64,000 nt of DNA from Trichopria drosophilae (taxonomy: Eukaryota; Arthropoda; Insecta; Hymenoptera; Diapriidae). The position numbers and the translations under genes are program-made. Shown here one piece after another: positions 9,641 to 20,416 of the stretch. Below the pieces are notes generated by a model that saw only the letters and a list, made by a program, of their open reading frames with translations, made no database searches and was not told the DNA's origin. Where the stretch lies: positions 90,446,501 through 90,510,500 of the forward strand of contig CM059582.1 of assembly GCA_030407085.1 (NCBI GenBank), in the 5' to 3' direction. Numbering within the stretch: position 1 is the stretch's first letter; the number at the start of each line of letters is the position of its first letter.

Positions 9641-11430
9641 TTAGAATGGTATTCTGGAAACATTAAAAAAGAATTGTAAATATCGAAATTCATAAATAGA
9701 CAGAAAATGATTCCGTCATTAGCCATTTTGAAACCACCATTTTGAAAAAAAAATTACCTAGGCATGATATTATTCCTTAGGTATCGGGAACACTTTTCTG
9801 ACATGTTTTGTAGGGATAGAAAATTTTTCTCCCGCCGAAAATTGTAGAAAAAGAGAAAAAAAAGTCACGAAAAATCAGTATTTTTTGAAAATAGGGGCTA
9901 GGTGTCATTTTCTTCAAAATTTCTCAATGCCAATCGATAGAGCAACCTCGAAAACATAAGATATCGCCATTGGCATAACCGAATATTACTTTTTGTGAAT
10001 ACAGATTAAGGTTAATGTCCGCGAATCTTGCCTATATTGTATTTTTGTAAATGCGGGAATATAACCCGGCACTATAATTTCCTGTAGCAGAAGTATGTCT
10101 TCGGTGGTACTAGGTTTGGATCTTTGTTTGCGTTTTGCCAACTTCCATTAGTGCTTTGATTTTTTGTTAGTCTTTTTTTCGCGGGACATACTCATACCCG
10201 TACACATCCGACTATGGATGTAGTATGCATTGACGCCTGCCACCGGCACGACCCACTTATAAAAAGGAAATGGCATTAGTAAAATAAGGAAATAATTAAT
10301 ATCATTTTAACTTATCTTTTATTTATTCTAAGTTGTTAAATGGGGAAATTTTAGGGAAAAGACCTCAATAGCTGGTTAGCGTTCAAAGTCTAACTGCTCC
10401 TTAAGCGCTGGTTAGCGTTCAACGTGCAGTTCCGATCTTGTTGAAGGAGCCTGCATTTATACAGTTATTTTACATATACTTGCATGCGTTAAACGAAAAT
10501 GAGTTAAAAAAATACATATTTGTGGAATGTGCTTATTGGTTAAAAATTGGTTGAGAGTTTTTTAACGGAAGCCTATCTTTCAAATTTTCCCATTTGTTAA
10601 TAAAAGAATTTCAGCCGAGTGCAGTAGTTTTATTGGGTAGGCGGTACAACTCTCAAGTATGTGTATGCATTGGGCGGCTTCTCTGTTCGACCAAAGGCAT
10701 GTAAACACTAATTTCTAGTTTGTTGTATAGTATGAAAAATGAAATTTAATTAAAGTCATTTGATTGTTTATGAATTTAACGTTAAAATAAGTCCAAACAC
10801 TTAATAGTATGGTTTAGTTTTAGAAAAATGAATTGTCGTTTTGAATTTGTTTACTCATATTTCATTTTTATTCTTAACTTAAATTTACGGTCTAGTTCTT
10901 AACACTATTCACTAATCACTAGGTTAACTTAATGTTTATTATTAATGTTCATTTGAGTTTTTGTTCACTTATAGTCTTTCTTTTTGAAAACATCTTTGTT
11001 CCTTTCATATTGGTCTATTTTTAGCAACGGAGAAAAGTCGGCGTTTCATGGCATGACCAATTTAGATTTTATTCTTTGAATCACTGCCTTACCATTGAAT
11101 AATTTGAAACTTGCTTGGTTTAAATTAAATACCTCTTTTGTTGTTTAACACATTATATTAGCTACGGATATATAGACAGTCGCGCACCAGTGGTTCTCAT
11201 TCAGTCCTTCGACGAGGCTGACTCGCCCGTATACTAGTTTCAGCCCCATGTGGCCTTGCAGGTGATTCAGTGCAGTCTGCTCTACATCATTTCACCCCTT
11301 CTATTCGAAATCATCATTTTGCAACCATATCATCATCCCAACACCTATGTGACCAAGCAACATTTGATCTGATATTATCTCGGCCTTTACATAACTGTCA
11401 TTAACCATTTACCTTTTCTACCTTAGGTCT
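9641..11430. other. Unassigned intergenic sequence
   Basis: AT-rich with no supported gene. Two short direct repeats of GCTGGTTAGCGTTCAA lie about 37 bases apart near 10370-10420. Open frames are short and lack family features. Confidence 0.45.
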
Positions 11431-11745
11431 GGACGAAGTATTGAATTTGGTCACTTCGGGCATAAAAATTACCCTATAGTTTTTCATCATTTGTCGACGT
11501 TTCGGACCCTAAGGAGCCCAATTCAACAATGAAAAAATTTGTGTCCGTGATCTTGTTCGTCCGTACGACCGTACGTCCTGTTTTTTTTGTCGCGCGATAA
11601 CTCGCGTATAGATAAGCGTAATGACATAGACTTTTTTTAAAATACGTGTCTTGGCATAACTTAGATCTAATTAGATTTTGGCGGAGATGCATCCGTCCAT
11701 TACTAAAAAACATTAGCCCCAATTACGTTTCTTCGTAGTTTTTTG
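11431..11745 (-). repeat. Dispersed repeat D1 (inverted partner at 49800-50115)
   Basis: Phrases such as ATTGAATTTGGTCACTTCGG, CCGTGATCTTG, CGATAACTCGCG and CGTCCATTACTAAAAA reappear in reverse complement at about 49800-50115. Similarity is high but with small indels. A third copy of just the terminal 80 bases lies at 49578-49655. No coding capacity is evident. Confidence 0.8.
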
Positions 11746-12175
11746 CGTTTATTTTGTAAAAATTAGTAAAACAGACAGAAATTAGTAAAACATAGTGAAC
11801 ATGTAATATGCATCGAATAGTCTATTACAATACAAGTGCATGAAGTAAGTGTTTTGCAACTTTTTTTATAAATACTTCGGCTAGCCTGTCGTCGGTGTCG
11901 AAGTTTTCGAAATACTCATTTTCAATTTTACGTCGGTTCAGGCCATAGGTCATAGTTGTAAATCATTTTCAATTTTCATACATATAAGAAACACTATATT
12001 GTTGTAACATATCTATCAAAGCCACTTGGACCTAAATATGATTGGACACCCAAATATTGATATAATTTTATAATATAATTGACAGCTGTTAGTAAAAGAA
12101 CGAGTATTAAGGGATAGCCGACTCTCCAGTGGGTCGAAGTTTCTGAGCGAGCGAGGCACCACGCCAACGCTATTT
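11746..12175 (+). repeat. Dispersed repeat D2 (inverted partner at 35885-36195)
   Basis: From TATTACAATACAAGTG through ACATATCTATCAAAGCCACT to GAGGCACCACGCCAACGC, this segment matches the reverse complement of about 35885-36195 with point differences. No ORF. Both copies lie close to a mariner-type TIR end (12263 and 36206). Confidence 0.8.
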
Positions 12176-12260
12176 TTTTTTTGTATTTGTTACGTTTACA
12201 TGCATTAATTCACGAGCACACTAATTTTAATTGTGGTTCTAAAGGCATTTTTAGGGTACA

Positions 12261-12262
12261 TA
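12261..12262. other. TA target duplication, left
   Basis: TA precedes CAGGGTGGCC at the left end of the mariner-type element. The matching TA lies at 15525-15526. TA duplication is the hallmark of the Tc1/mariner superfamily. Confidence 0.85.
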
Positions 12263-12765
12263 CAGGGTGGCCGATTTATCTGAAGACATCGAAATATCTC
12301 GAGAACTATGCACAGAATCAAAAAAGTTGTCGGATGAAAGTTGTTCGACACGAAGGGGGGCATCCAGTGATAATTAAATTTACCCCCTCCCCCATCCCCT
12401 GGAGGTGGAGTGGGGGCAAAAACAATAAAACTTAAATAGGAACCCCCATTTTTTATTGCAGATTTGGATTCTCCGGAAAAAAGTACACGAATTTGACCTA
12501 GGAGCTATTGCATTTTGGTTCACAGGTGGCGCTGTAATCGATAAAAATCCAAATTTATCTGAAGACATTGAAATACCTCAAGAACTATGCACAGAATCAA
12601 AAAAGTTGTCGGATGAAAGTTGTTCGACACGAAGGGGGGCATCCAGTAATAATGAAATTTACCCCCTCCCCCATCCCCTGGGGGTGGAGTGGGGGCAAAA
12701 ACAATAAAACTTAAATAGGAACCCCCAGTTTTTATTGCAGATTTGGATTCTCCAATATTGACAAT
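12263..12765 (+). repeat. Mar1 left TIR with two tandem subrepeats
   Basis: Unit 1 starts at 12263 (TIR tip, CATCGAAATATCTCGAG, CGACACGAAGGGGGG, a C-rich/G-rich hairpin, TTTTTTATTGCAGATTTGG, GTGGCGCTGTAATCG). Unit 2 starts near 12554 and repeats the same series, then passes into unique sequence after TTGGATTCTCC. The CCCCCTCCCCCATCCCC / GGGGGTGGAG stretch can fold into a hairpin. Confidence 0.88.
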
Positions 12766-12929
12766 TTTCGCCCGCGTAGCGGATATGGAATACGGTCATT
12801 CTAACAAAGCCGGGAAAAAATACATTTAGCGTTACCCAGGAACAACGACGTGGACGTAGTATTTTTCTGTTCCCTTTGGGGTGCTTGTTTTACGTGAGTC
12901 CCCTTGCCTCTCACTGTCTCACTGTTCAC

Positions 12930-13994
12930 TTACTTGAGTAAGTGTTCGAAATGTTGACCTTCCACTTCAATGCATTTATTTATTCTTTCTTCAAATGACT
13001 TTATACATGATAGAATCATATCTGCAGAAATTTCTGCGCAAGCAGTTCTTATGCGTTCCACCATGTTTTCACGAGTCGTTGGTACTTGTTCATAAACCTT
13101 ACCTTTTAGGAAACCCCATAGGAAGAAATCCAGAGATGTTAGATCAGGTGACCTCGCAGGCCAATTAATGGGGCCACCTCTAACAATGCACCTACCATTG
13201 TAATCACGGTCTAGTATTTCCCTTGCTACTCTTGAAAAATGTGCTGGGCAACCATCATGCTGAAACCACATTGTCCGTCGGACGTCCATAGCAACATCCT
13301 CAAGTAGTAATGGTACTTCTTGTTCTAGGAAATCTCTATATTTTATTCCATTCAAATTACCTTCAATGAAATAAGGACCGATGAGTTTATTTCCTATGAT
13401 TCCACACCAAACGTTCACCGACCAAGGACGTTGATGACTAACTTGTCGTAACCAATGGGGATTTTCTACGCTCCAATAATGCATATTATGCCTATTGACG
13501 CCACCATGGTTCGTGAATGTAGATTCATCTGAAAATAATACATTAGCAAAGAAATTGTGGGTCGTTTGCATTTTTTGAAATGCCCATTCACAAAACACCA
13601 CGCGGTTATGAAAATCATCGCCATCTAGTTCCTGGTGCAGTGAAATGTGATATAGGTGAAACTTATGACGATGCAATATTCTTTGAATACTGTCTCTGGA
13701 AATGCCGGAATCGCGATGTAATTGTCGTGTGCTTACATGTGGATTTTGGTGAATAGCTGCTAATACAGCTACTTCGTTAGCTTCTCCTGTAACTGTTAAT
13801 CTTCGCTTCCTTTTTTTCATTTGTACGCTGCCATCAGAGTGAAAGGCATTCACAACTTTGTAAAAAAAAGAACGCGAGCGAGCATTATCTGGAAAACGCT
13901 CAGCATACAACGCAACAGCATCGTCAATATTCCTCTTACATTCACCATAAATAAGAATCATTTCGATTTTTTCGGGAACTGTAGCAGGATTCAT
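12930..13994 (-). CDS. Mar1 transposase, DD41D, apparently intact (354 aa)
   Basis: This is a DDE transposase expected to bind the CAGGGTGGCC ends and move the element by cut and paste into TA sites. The ATG at 13994 (MNPATVPEKI) is chosen over an upstream TTG. Residues 1-120 form a bipartite helix-turn-helix DNA-binding region (VSTRQLHRDSGISRDSIQR). The catalytic residues are D156 (LFSDEST), D247 (QHDGCPAHF) and D289 (SPDLTSLDFFLWG). Forty-one residues separate the last two, the DD41D class. A basic stretch KKRKRR near residue 61 is a candidate nuclear signal. No stop or frameshift is seen over the full family length, so the protein could be active. The exact DD41D family (rosa or Visitor types share the spacing) is not decided. 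Confidence 0.93.
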   Translation of the reverse strand: MNPATVPEKIEMILIYGECKRNIDDAVALYAERFPDNARSRSFFYKVVNAFHSDGSVQMKKRKRRLTVTGEANEVAVLAAIHQNPHVSTRQLHRDSGISRDSIQRILHRHKFHLYHISLHQELDGDDFHNRVVFCEWAFQKMQTTHNFFANVLFSDESTFTNHGGVNRHNMHYWSVENPHWLRQVSHQRPWSVNVWCGIIGNKLIGPYFIEGNLNGIKYRDFLEQEVPLLLEDVAMDVRRTMWFQHDGCPAHFSRVAREILDRDYNGRCIVRGGPINWPARSPDLTSLDFFLWGFLKGKVYEQVPTTRENMVERIRTACAEISADMILSCIKSFEERINKCIEVEGQHFEHLLK

Positions 13995-14834
13995 TTTTAA
14001 CTTGCAATTCGATTTAAGCAATGAAGGGTAGACAAAAAATAGTCACGTAAACGGAAAGTTGTTATTCTAAAAGCAAAGTGACCTCCGACCGAATTACTAC
14101 CAATACAATGGACTTCAAAAACAGTCTTACACTGAGAGACCGTGAATACTAAATTTTAATATGGGGATTAGAAAGTCGCGATATCCATTTACTTCCCTTC
14201 AGGAAAGTAGAGAAAAATGTAGGTGAACTGGTTACGTGTGACTCAACTTATGTATAAAATGATATGCTACTTTATTTTCGAGTTATGTCGCCCTCTAGCG
14301 TTATGTAACAGAACCGGCGCCGGTGATGGCCGAAATGCAAGCGATGTACATGTATGAAACCACGTGAGTTCTCTCGGGGTCCGGTAGATGGCGACGAAAT
14401 CCCCAAATGAAGTAAGAGTTTCGTTTTGTTTAATAGAAGCTGGTTTGACCGTCAATGCTCAGCTTATTTATTCTCATGTCGGAAAAAACATACAGAGAGA
14501 GAATGAATGAGCTGAGTGAAGGGACATGACGCGTTTTTTAATGGATTGCGTGAAGTCCTCTTTTTGTTTATTAAATAATAAATTTAAAACCTAAAATGTA
14601 ATTTTATTGAAGGTAGAAAACTTATTTATAAAATTGCTTCCATATTGTATGCACAATTTTTATGTAATCAGTTTTGATTTTTAATATGAAGAATATCAAT
14701 TATTCATAATCTTAATTTTTCGAATGGACATTATTAAAATTTCATATTCAGAATAACAATTTTCGCAATTGATATTACTAAATTCTAATATTAAAAATTC
14801 TAATATTAGAATTTTTAATATTAAATTTTCATAA

Positions 14835-15524
14835 AGGGATCAAATTGTCCCTATTTGCCCCCTGGATGCCCCCCTTCGTGTCGAATAACTTTCATCCGAC
14901 AACTTTTTTGATTCTGTGCATAGTTCTCGAGGTATTTCAATGTCTTCGGATAAAATTGGATTTTTATCGATTACAGCGCCACCTGTGAACCAAAATGCAA
15001 TAGCTCCTAGGTCAAATTGGTGTACTTTTTTCCGGAGAATCCAAATCTGCAATAAAAACTGGGGGTTCCTATTTAAGTTTTATTGTTTTTGACCCCACTC
15101 CACCCCCAGGGGTTGGGGGAGGGGGTAAATTGCATTATCACTGGATGCCCCCCTTCGTGTCGAACAACTTTCATCCGACAACTTTTTTGATTCTGTGCAT
15201 AGTTCTCGAGGTATTTCAATGTCTTCAGATAAATTTGGATTTTTATCGATTACAGCGCCACCTGTGAACCAAAATGCAATAGCTCCTAGGTCAAATTGGT
15301 GTACTTTTTTCCGGAGAATACAAATCTGCAATAAAAACTGGGGGTTCCGATTTAAGTTTTATTGTTTTTGCCCCCACTCCATCCCCAGGGGATGGGGGAG
15401 GGGGTAAATTTAATTATCACTGGATGCCCCCCTTCGTGTCGAACAACTTTCAGCCGACAACTTTTTTGATTCTGTGCATAGTTCTCGAGATATTTCAATG
15501 TCTTCAGATAAATCGGCCACCCTG
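14835..15524 (-). repeat. Mar1 right TIR with tandem subrepeats
   Basis: Read on the minus strand from 15524, the repeat starts with the tip CAGGGTGGCCGATTTATC. It then gives subrepeats beginning near 15524, 15240 and 14955; the third lacks its inner half. Each carries the CACGAAGGGGGGCATCCAG phrase, and the first two carry the CCCC/GGGG hairpin. This mirrors the left TIR but with an additional partial unit. Confidence 0.87.
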
Positions 15525-15526
15525 TA
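15525..15526. other. TA target duplication, right
   Basis: TA follows the right tip of Mar1 and pairs with 12261-12262. Confidence 0.85.
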
Positions 15527-15790
15527 TAGACATTGTCATTGTTACATAATATAGGCAAGGAGGTTTAGAATAAACAACAAAATAATAGTTAAACATTTTT
15601 AATGTTAACACTTTTCAACATTTTAAAAATTATTTACGCTTCTCGTTCGAGTAAATACCATTCATTCATCTTCGCTTTTTTTGGTCGGTTATTCAACATT
15701 TGAAAAATATAATTTTATACATATATATTTTATTTTTGTATGTTTCCATATTTTATTTCATATTCTATATCTGCCTTATCTATCAATGAA
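15527..15790. other. Unassigned AT-rich spacer
   Basis: No recognisable feature lies between the end of Mar1 and the SINE-like element. Confidence 0.4.
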
Positions 15791-15799
15791 ATTGTACCG

Positions 15800-16245
15800 A
15801 CAACAATTGCTCTGTGGTCGGCGCGACGCGCAGTTCGCTCTTTCGAGTGAAGCATCCTGATTGGGGATCCATACTTGAGTGGGTGACTGTTGAAAAAAAA
15901 ACGAGCGGTGCTTCCGCTACAGCACAGATAGCAGGCCAATTGCTGAGCGGGAGATAACTGCTTTACCATCAGAAGGTAAATCCTCTGATAATAAAGCAGT
16001 TCGTCGACTGTTTCGGTCTGGGTTTTCCCGGACCACTTGCAAATGCGATTTAGTGGGGTTAAGTCGCTCTACGGGACGTAGTATTGGGGGGGTTGGCTTT
16101 GGGTGGATAATACCTTGTGTTTGTCTAAAAGTACTGTCTTGTAATGTCTTCGAATGTCTGTCCGACCAATCCACCCGAAATCCGACTCGCGAATAGGCTT
16201 AAAATGTCATTAAAGCTGGGGGTAATTCCTTTCATTTATCGTTTT
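15800..16245 (+). mobile_element. SINE-like element with a 5S-rRNA-like head
   Basis: The first 110 bases contain a run resembling the internal promoter half of 5S rRNA (GTGAAGCATC, then ATACTTGAGTGGGTGACTG, like the 5S box C region TACTTGGATGGGTGACC). The last 170 bases (GGGGGGTTGGCTTTGGGTGG; CCACCCGAAATCCGACTCG; CGCGAATAGG; GTCATTAAAG; a T-run) match the tail of the tRNA-headed SINE at 45557-46050. The element appears non-coding. The 5' boundary is approximate and no target duplication was found. Confidence 0.6.
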
Positions 16246-16678
16246 TTCTCTCTGTCTCTGTCTGTGTGACCGTTTTACAAGTGTTATATTTTATATATTT
16301 TTTTAAAAACATCTTTTAAAATTATATTTCTTTTTTTTTCAAAGTTATATTCATATATTTTTATATTTACCTCCTTCCAAAACTCTGAGTAGCGTTGGAA
16401 GCTTGTACTCCTCAAATTGCACCTCTTCGCTACCATGCACCACTACAGTTTATTATTAATGGATGTTTTTGAGCGTCGTTCATCCAAAAATAATCGTGAT
16501 TTATCACAAAATCAAAGAATCCAAGGTGTTTTAAGGGCATTAACCAAATACCCATGCCGGTGATGTATTCATATAAAAAAAACTCTTTTGTAAATACTAC
16601 CATTTTCTAGAATGGCATACAACAGCTATTCCTTCCAACTGTTATAACCCAACATTGATGCAAGAAATGTATACTTGT
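16246..16678 (+). other. Unassigned sequence, possibly decayed pogo-type DNA
   Basis: After a TCTCTCTGTCTCTG run, this AT-rich segment leads into the pogo-like fragment. It may contain further decayed transposase sequence, but I cannot read any motif with confidence. Confidence 0.35.
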
Positions 16679-16825
16679 ACTGGATAATTCAACAACTCAT
16701 CCCGCAGAAAATATTCTAAATCAGATCAGCGACAAGTGTTGCGTTATATACCTGCCACCTAATGTAACTTCGCTGATTCAACCAATGGATCAAGGGGGAA
16801 TAGCAAATTTAAAAGGTCTGTAATA
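16679..16825 (+). pseudogene. pogo/Tigger-type transposase fragment
   Basis: One frame gives [15 protein letters not shown], then [17 protein letters not shown], ending at a stop. This is the second catalytic-Asp region and the highly conserved P-P-N-x-T-S-x-x-Q-P-M-D-Q block of the DDE_1 (pogo, Tigger, jerky) transposases, a group that also gave rise to CENP-B. Only about 50 codons remain. The satellite array begins about 130 bases downstream. Confidence 0.88.
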
Positions 16826-16954
16826 TTACTAATAAATATGTAATGATAAATTACATTGCACATTTATAATTTCTAGTTATTAATTTTATATGTTAGGCTC
16901 TATAGAAAGAATTTTTTGTGACCTATTATTATAGAAGCATCGACAAAGCATGTT

Positions 16955-19900
16955 TTTTGGCATGATTGAATTGCATGATTTTTTTCAACATTCTACGTTC
17001 CTGCAGAGCCCAGATATTAGACAATGTTTGAAAATGTTTACATTCATTTTAAGTAAACGACTAATCGCTGCAACGCTTCGTCGACCAAGTCCTCCTTGTA
17101 TATTATGGGAAAGGCATGGGCGTGAGTATTTTCGACACTCCACAGCCATGCACGGCTTAGATATTAGACAACATTTATAAATGTATTACATTCATTTAAA
17201 GTAAACGACGAAACGCTGCAACGCTTCATCGACAACGCTATCCTTGTATATTATAGGAAAGGCATTCGCGTAATTTTTTTCCCAACTCCATGCCCATGCA
17301 GGGCCCAGATATAAGACAATGCTTGAAATTGTTTATATTTATTTTAAGTAATCGACTAACCGCTGCATCGTTTCATCGACTATACCATCCTTTTATATTA
17401 TGGGAGAGGCATTGGCATAATTTTTTTCGACATTCTACGTTCCTGCAGAGCCCAGATATTAGACAATGTTTGAAAATGTTTACATTCATTTTAAGTAAAC
17501 GACTAATCGCTGCAACGCTTCGTCGACCAAGTCCTCCTTGTATATTATGGGAATAGCATAGGCGTGAGTATTTTCGACACTCCACTGCCATGCAGGGCTT
17601 AGATAATAGACAATATTTGAAAATGGTTACATTCATTTTAAGTAAACGACTAATCGCTGCAACGCTTCGTCGACCAAGTCCTCCTTGTATATTATGGGAA
17701 AGGCATGGGCGTGAGTATTTTCGACACTCCACAGCCATGCACGGCTTAGATATTAGACAACATTTATAAATGTATTACATTCATTTAAAGTAAACGACGA
17801 AACGCTGCAACGCTTCATCGACAACGCTATCCTTGTATATTATAGGAAAGGCATTCGCGTAATTTTTTATCCAACTCCATGCCCATGCAGGGCCCAGATA
17901 TTAGACAATGCTTGAAAATGTTTATATTTATTTTAAGTAATCGACTAACCGCTGCATCGTTTCATCGACTATACCATCCTTTTATATTATGGGAGAGGCA
18001 TTGGCATAATTTTTTTCGAAATTCTACGTTCCTGCTCATCCCAGATATTAGACAATATTTGAAATGTTTACATTCATTTTAAGTAAACGACTAATCGCTG
18101 CAAACGCTTCGTCGACCATGCCGTCCTTGTATATGATGAGAAAGGCATGGGCGTGAGTATTTTCGACACTCCACATCCATGCACGGCTTAGATATTAGAC
18201 AATATTTGAAAATGTTTACAGTCATTTTAAGTAAACGACTAATCGCTGCAACGCTTCATCGACAATGCCTTCCTTGTATATTATGGGAAAGGCATTCGCG
18301 TAATTTTTTTTCGAAATTCTATGTCCATGCAGGGGTTCGATATTAGACAATACTTAAATATTTACATTCATTTTAAGTAAACGACTAACCGCTGCAAACG
18401 CTTCGTCGACCATGCCGTCCTTGTATATCATGGGAAAGGCATTGGCGTGAGTATTTTCGACACTCCACATCCATGCACGGCTTAGATATTAGACAATGTT
18501 TGAAAATGTTCACATTTGTTTTAAGTAAACGACTAATCGCTGCACCGCTTCATCGACAATGCCTTCCTTGTATATTATGGGAAAGGCATTCGCGGAATTT
18601 TTTTTCGCATCTCCATGCCCATGCAGGGCCCAGATATTAGACAATGCTTGAAAATGGTTACATTTATTTTAAGTAATCGACTAACCGCTACATCGTTTCA
18701 TCGACTATACCATCCTTTTATATTGTGGGAGAGGCATTGGCATGATTTTTTTTCGAAATTCTATGTCCATGCAGGGGTTAGATATTAGGCAACACTTAAA
18801 TATTTACATTCATTTTAAGTAAACGACTAACCGCTGCAAACGCGTCGTCGACCATGCCTTCCTTGTATATTATGGGAAAGGCATTCGCGTAATTTTTTTT
18901 CGCAACTCCACATCCATGCACGGCTTAGATATTAGACAATATTTGAAAATGTTTACAGTCATTTTAAGTAAACGACTAATCGCTGCAACGCTTCATCGAC
19001 AATGCCTTCCTTGTATTTTATGGGAAAGGCAATCGCGTAATTTTTTTCGAAATTCTATGTCCATGCAGGGGTTCGATATTAGACAATACTTAAATATTTA
19101 CATTCATTTTAAGTAAACGACTAACCTCTGCAAACGCTTCGTCGACCATGCCGTCCTTGTATATCATGGGAAAGGCATTGGCGTGAGTATTTTCGACACT
19201 CCACATCCATGCACGGCTTAGATATTAGACAATATTTGAAAATGTTTACATTCATTTTAAGTAAACGACAAATCGCTGCAACGCTTCATCGACAATGCCT
19301 TCCTTGTATATTATGGGAAAGGCAATCGCGTAATTTTTTTAGAAATTCTATGTCCATGCAGGGGTTAGATATTAGACAATACTTAAATATTTACATTCAT
19401 TTTAAGTAAACGACAAACCGCTGCAAACGCTTCGTCGACCATGCCGTCCTTGTATATCATGGGAAAGGCATTGGCGTGAGTATTTTCGACACTCCACATC
19501 CATGCACGGCTTAGATATTAGACAATGTTTGAAAATGTTCACATTTGTTTTAAGTAAACGACTAATCGCTGCAACGCTTCATCGACAATGCCTTCCTTGT
19601 ATATTATGGGAGAATCATTGGCATGATTTTTTTCGAAAATCTACGTTCCTGCAGATCCCAGATATCAGACAATATTTGAAAACGTTACATTCATTTTAAG
19701 TAAACGACTAGTCGCTGCAACGCGTCGGCGACCATGCCGTCCTTGTATATTATGGGAAAGGCATTGGCGTGAGTATTTTCGACACCTCACGTCCATGCAC
19801 GGCTTAGATATTAGACAATATTTGAAAATGTTTACATTCATTTAAAGTAAACGACGAATCGTTGCAATGCATCATCGACTACGCCATCCTTGTATATTTT

Positions 19901-20416
19901 GGGAAAGCCATTCGCGTAATTTTTGTTCGCAACTCTACGCCCATGCAGGGCCCAGATATTAGACATTGCTTGAAAATGTCTATATTTATTTTAAGTAATC
20001 GACTAACCGCTGCATCGTTTCATCGACTATACCATCCTTTTATATTATGGGAGAGGCATTGGCATAATTTTTTTCGAAATTCTACGTTCCTGCTCATCCC
20101 AGATATTAGACAATATTTGAAATGTTTACATTCATTTTAAGTAAACGACTAATCGCTGCAAACGCTTCGTCGACCATGCCTCCTTGTATATCATGGGAAA
20201 GGCATTGGCGTGAGTAGTTTCGACACTCCACAATCATGCACGGCTTAGTTATTAAACAATGTTTGAAAATGTTCACATTTGTTTTAAGTAAACGACTAAT
20301 CGCTGCAACGCTTCATCGACAATGCCGTCCTTGTTTATTATGGGAAAGTCATTGGTGTGAGTATTTTCGACACTCTACGTCCATGCAGAGCCTAGATATT
20401 AGACAATATTTGAAAA
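16955..20416 (+). repeat. Satellite array, 24 monomers, mean period 147.0 bp
   Basis: The landmark AGATATTAGACAA (or a one-base variant) occurs 24 times from 17012 to 20394; the 23 intervals total 3382 bases, a mean of 147.0. Each monomer reads roughly AGATATTAGACAATxTTTG, TTTACATTCATTTTAAGTAA, ACGACTAATCGCTGCAACG, TCCTTGTATATTATGGGA, and AGGCATTGGCGTGAG. Two monomer types (CACGGCTT versus GGGCCC, GGGGTT or TCATCCC before the landmark) alternate over much of the array from 18190 on, giving a dimeric period of about 293. Open frames are by-products of the monomer, not genes. Confidence 0.93.

Larger units (their letters stand above)
12263..15524 (-). mobile_element. Mar1: complete Tc1/mariner-superfamily element
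   Basis: The 3262-bp element is flanked by TA on both sides and begins and ends with CAGGGTGGCCGATTTATC in inverted orientation. The terminal inverted repeats are long and compound, built from tandem subrepeats of about 283-291 bp (two on the left, about two and a half on the right). The transposase is encoded on the minus strand and appears intact. The interval 14030-14830 is non-coding and AT-rich. It is shared with copy 2 at 44783-45556, and it includes a near-perfect AT hairpin around 14785-14820. Confidence 0.92.

Noticed and set aside
15812..15915. A functional 5S rRNA gene
   Set aside because: Only the internal-promoter half resembles 5S and it is diverged. It is treated as a SINE head.
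16955..20416. CENP-B-box in the satellite monomers
   Set aside because: I looked for the TTCGnnnnAnnCGGG core and found no good match.
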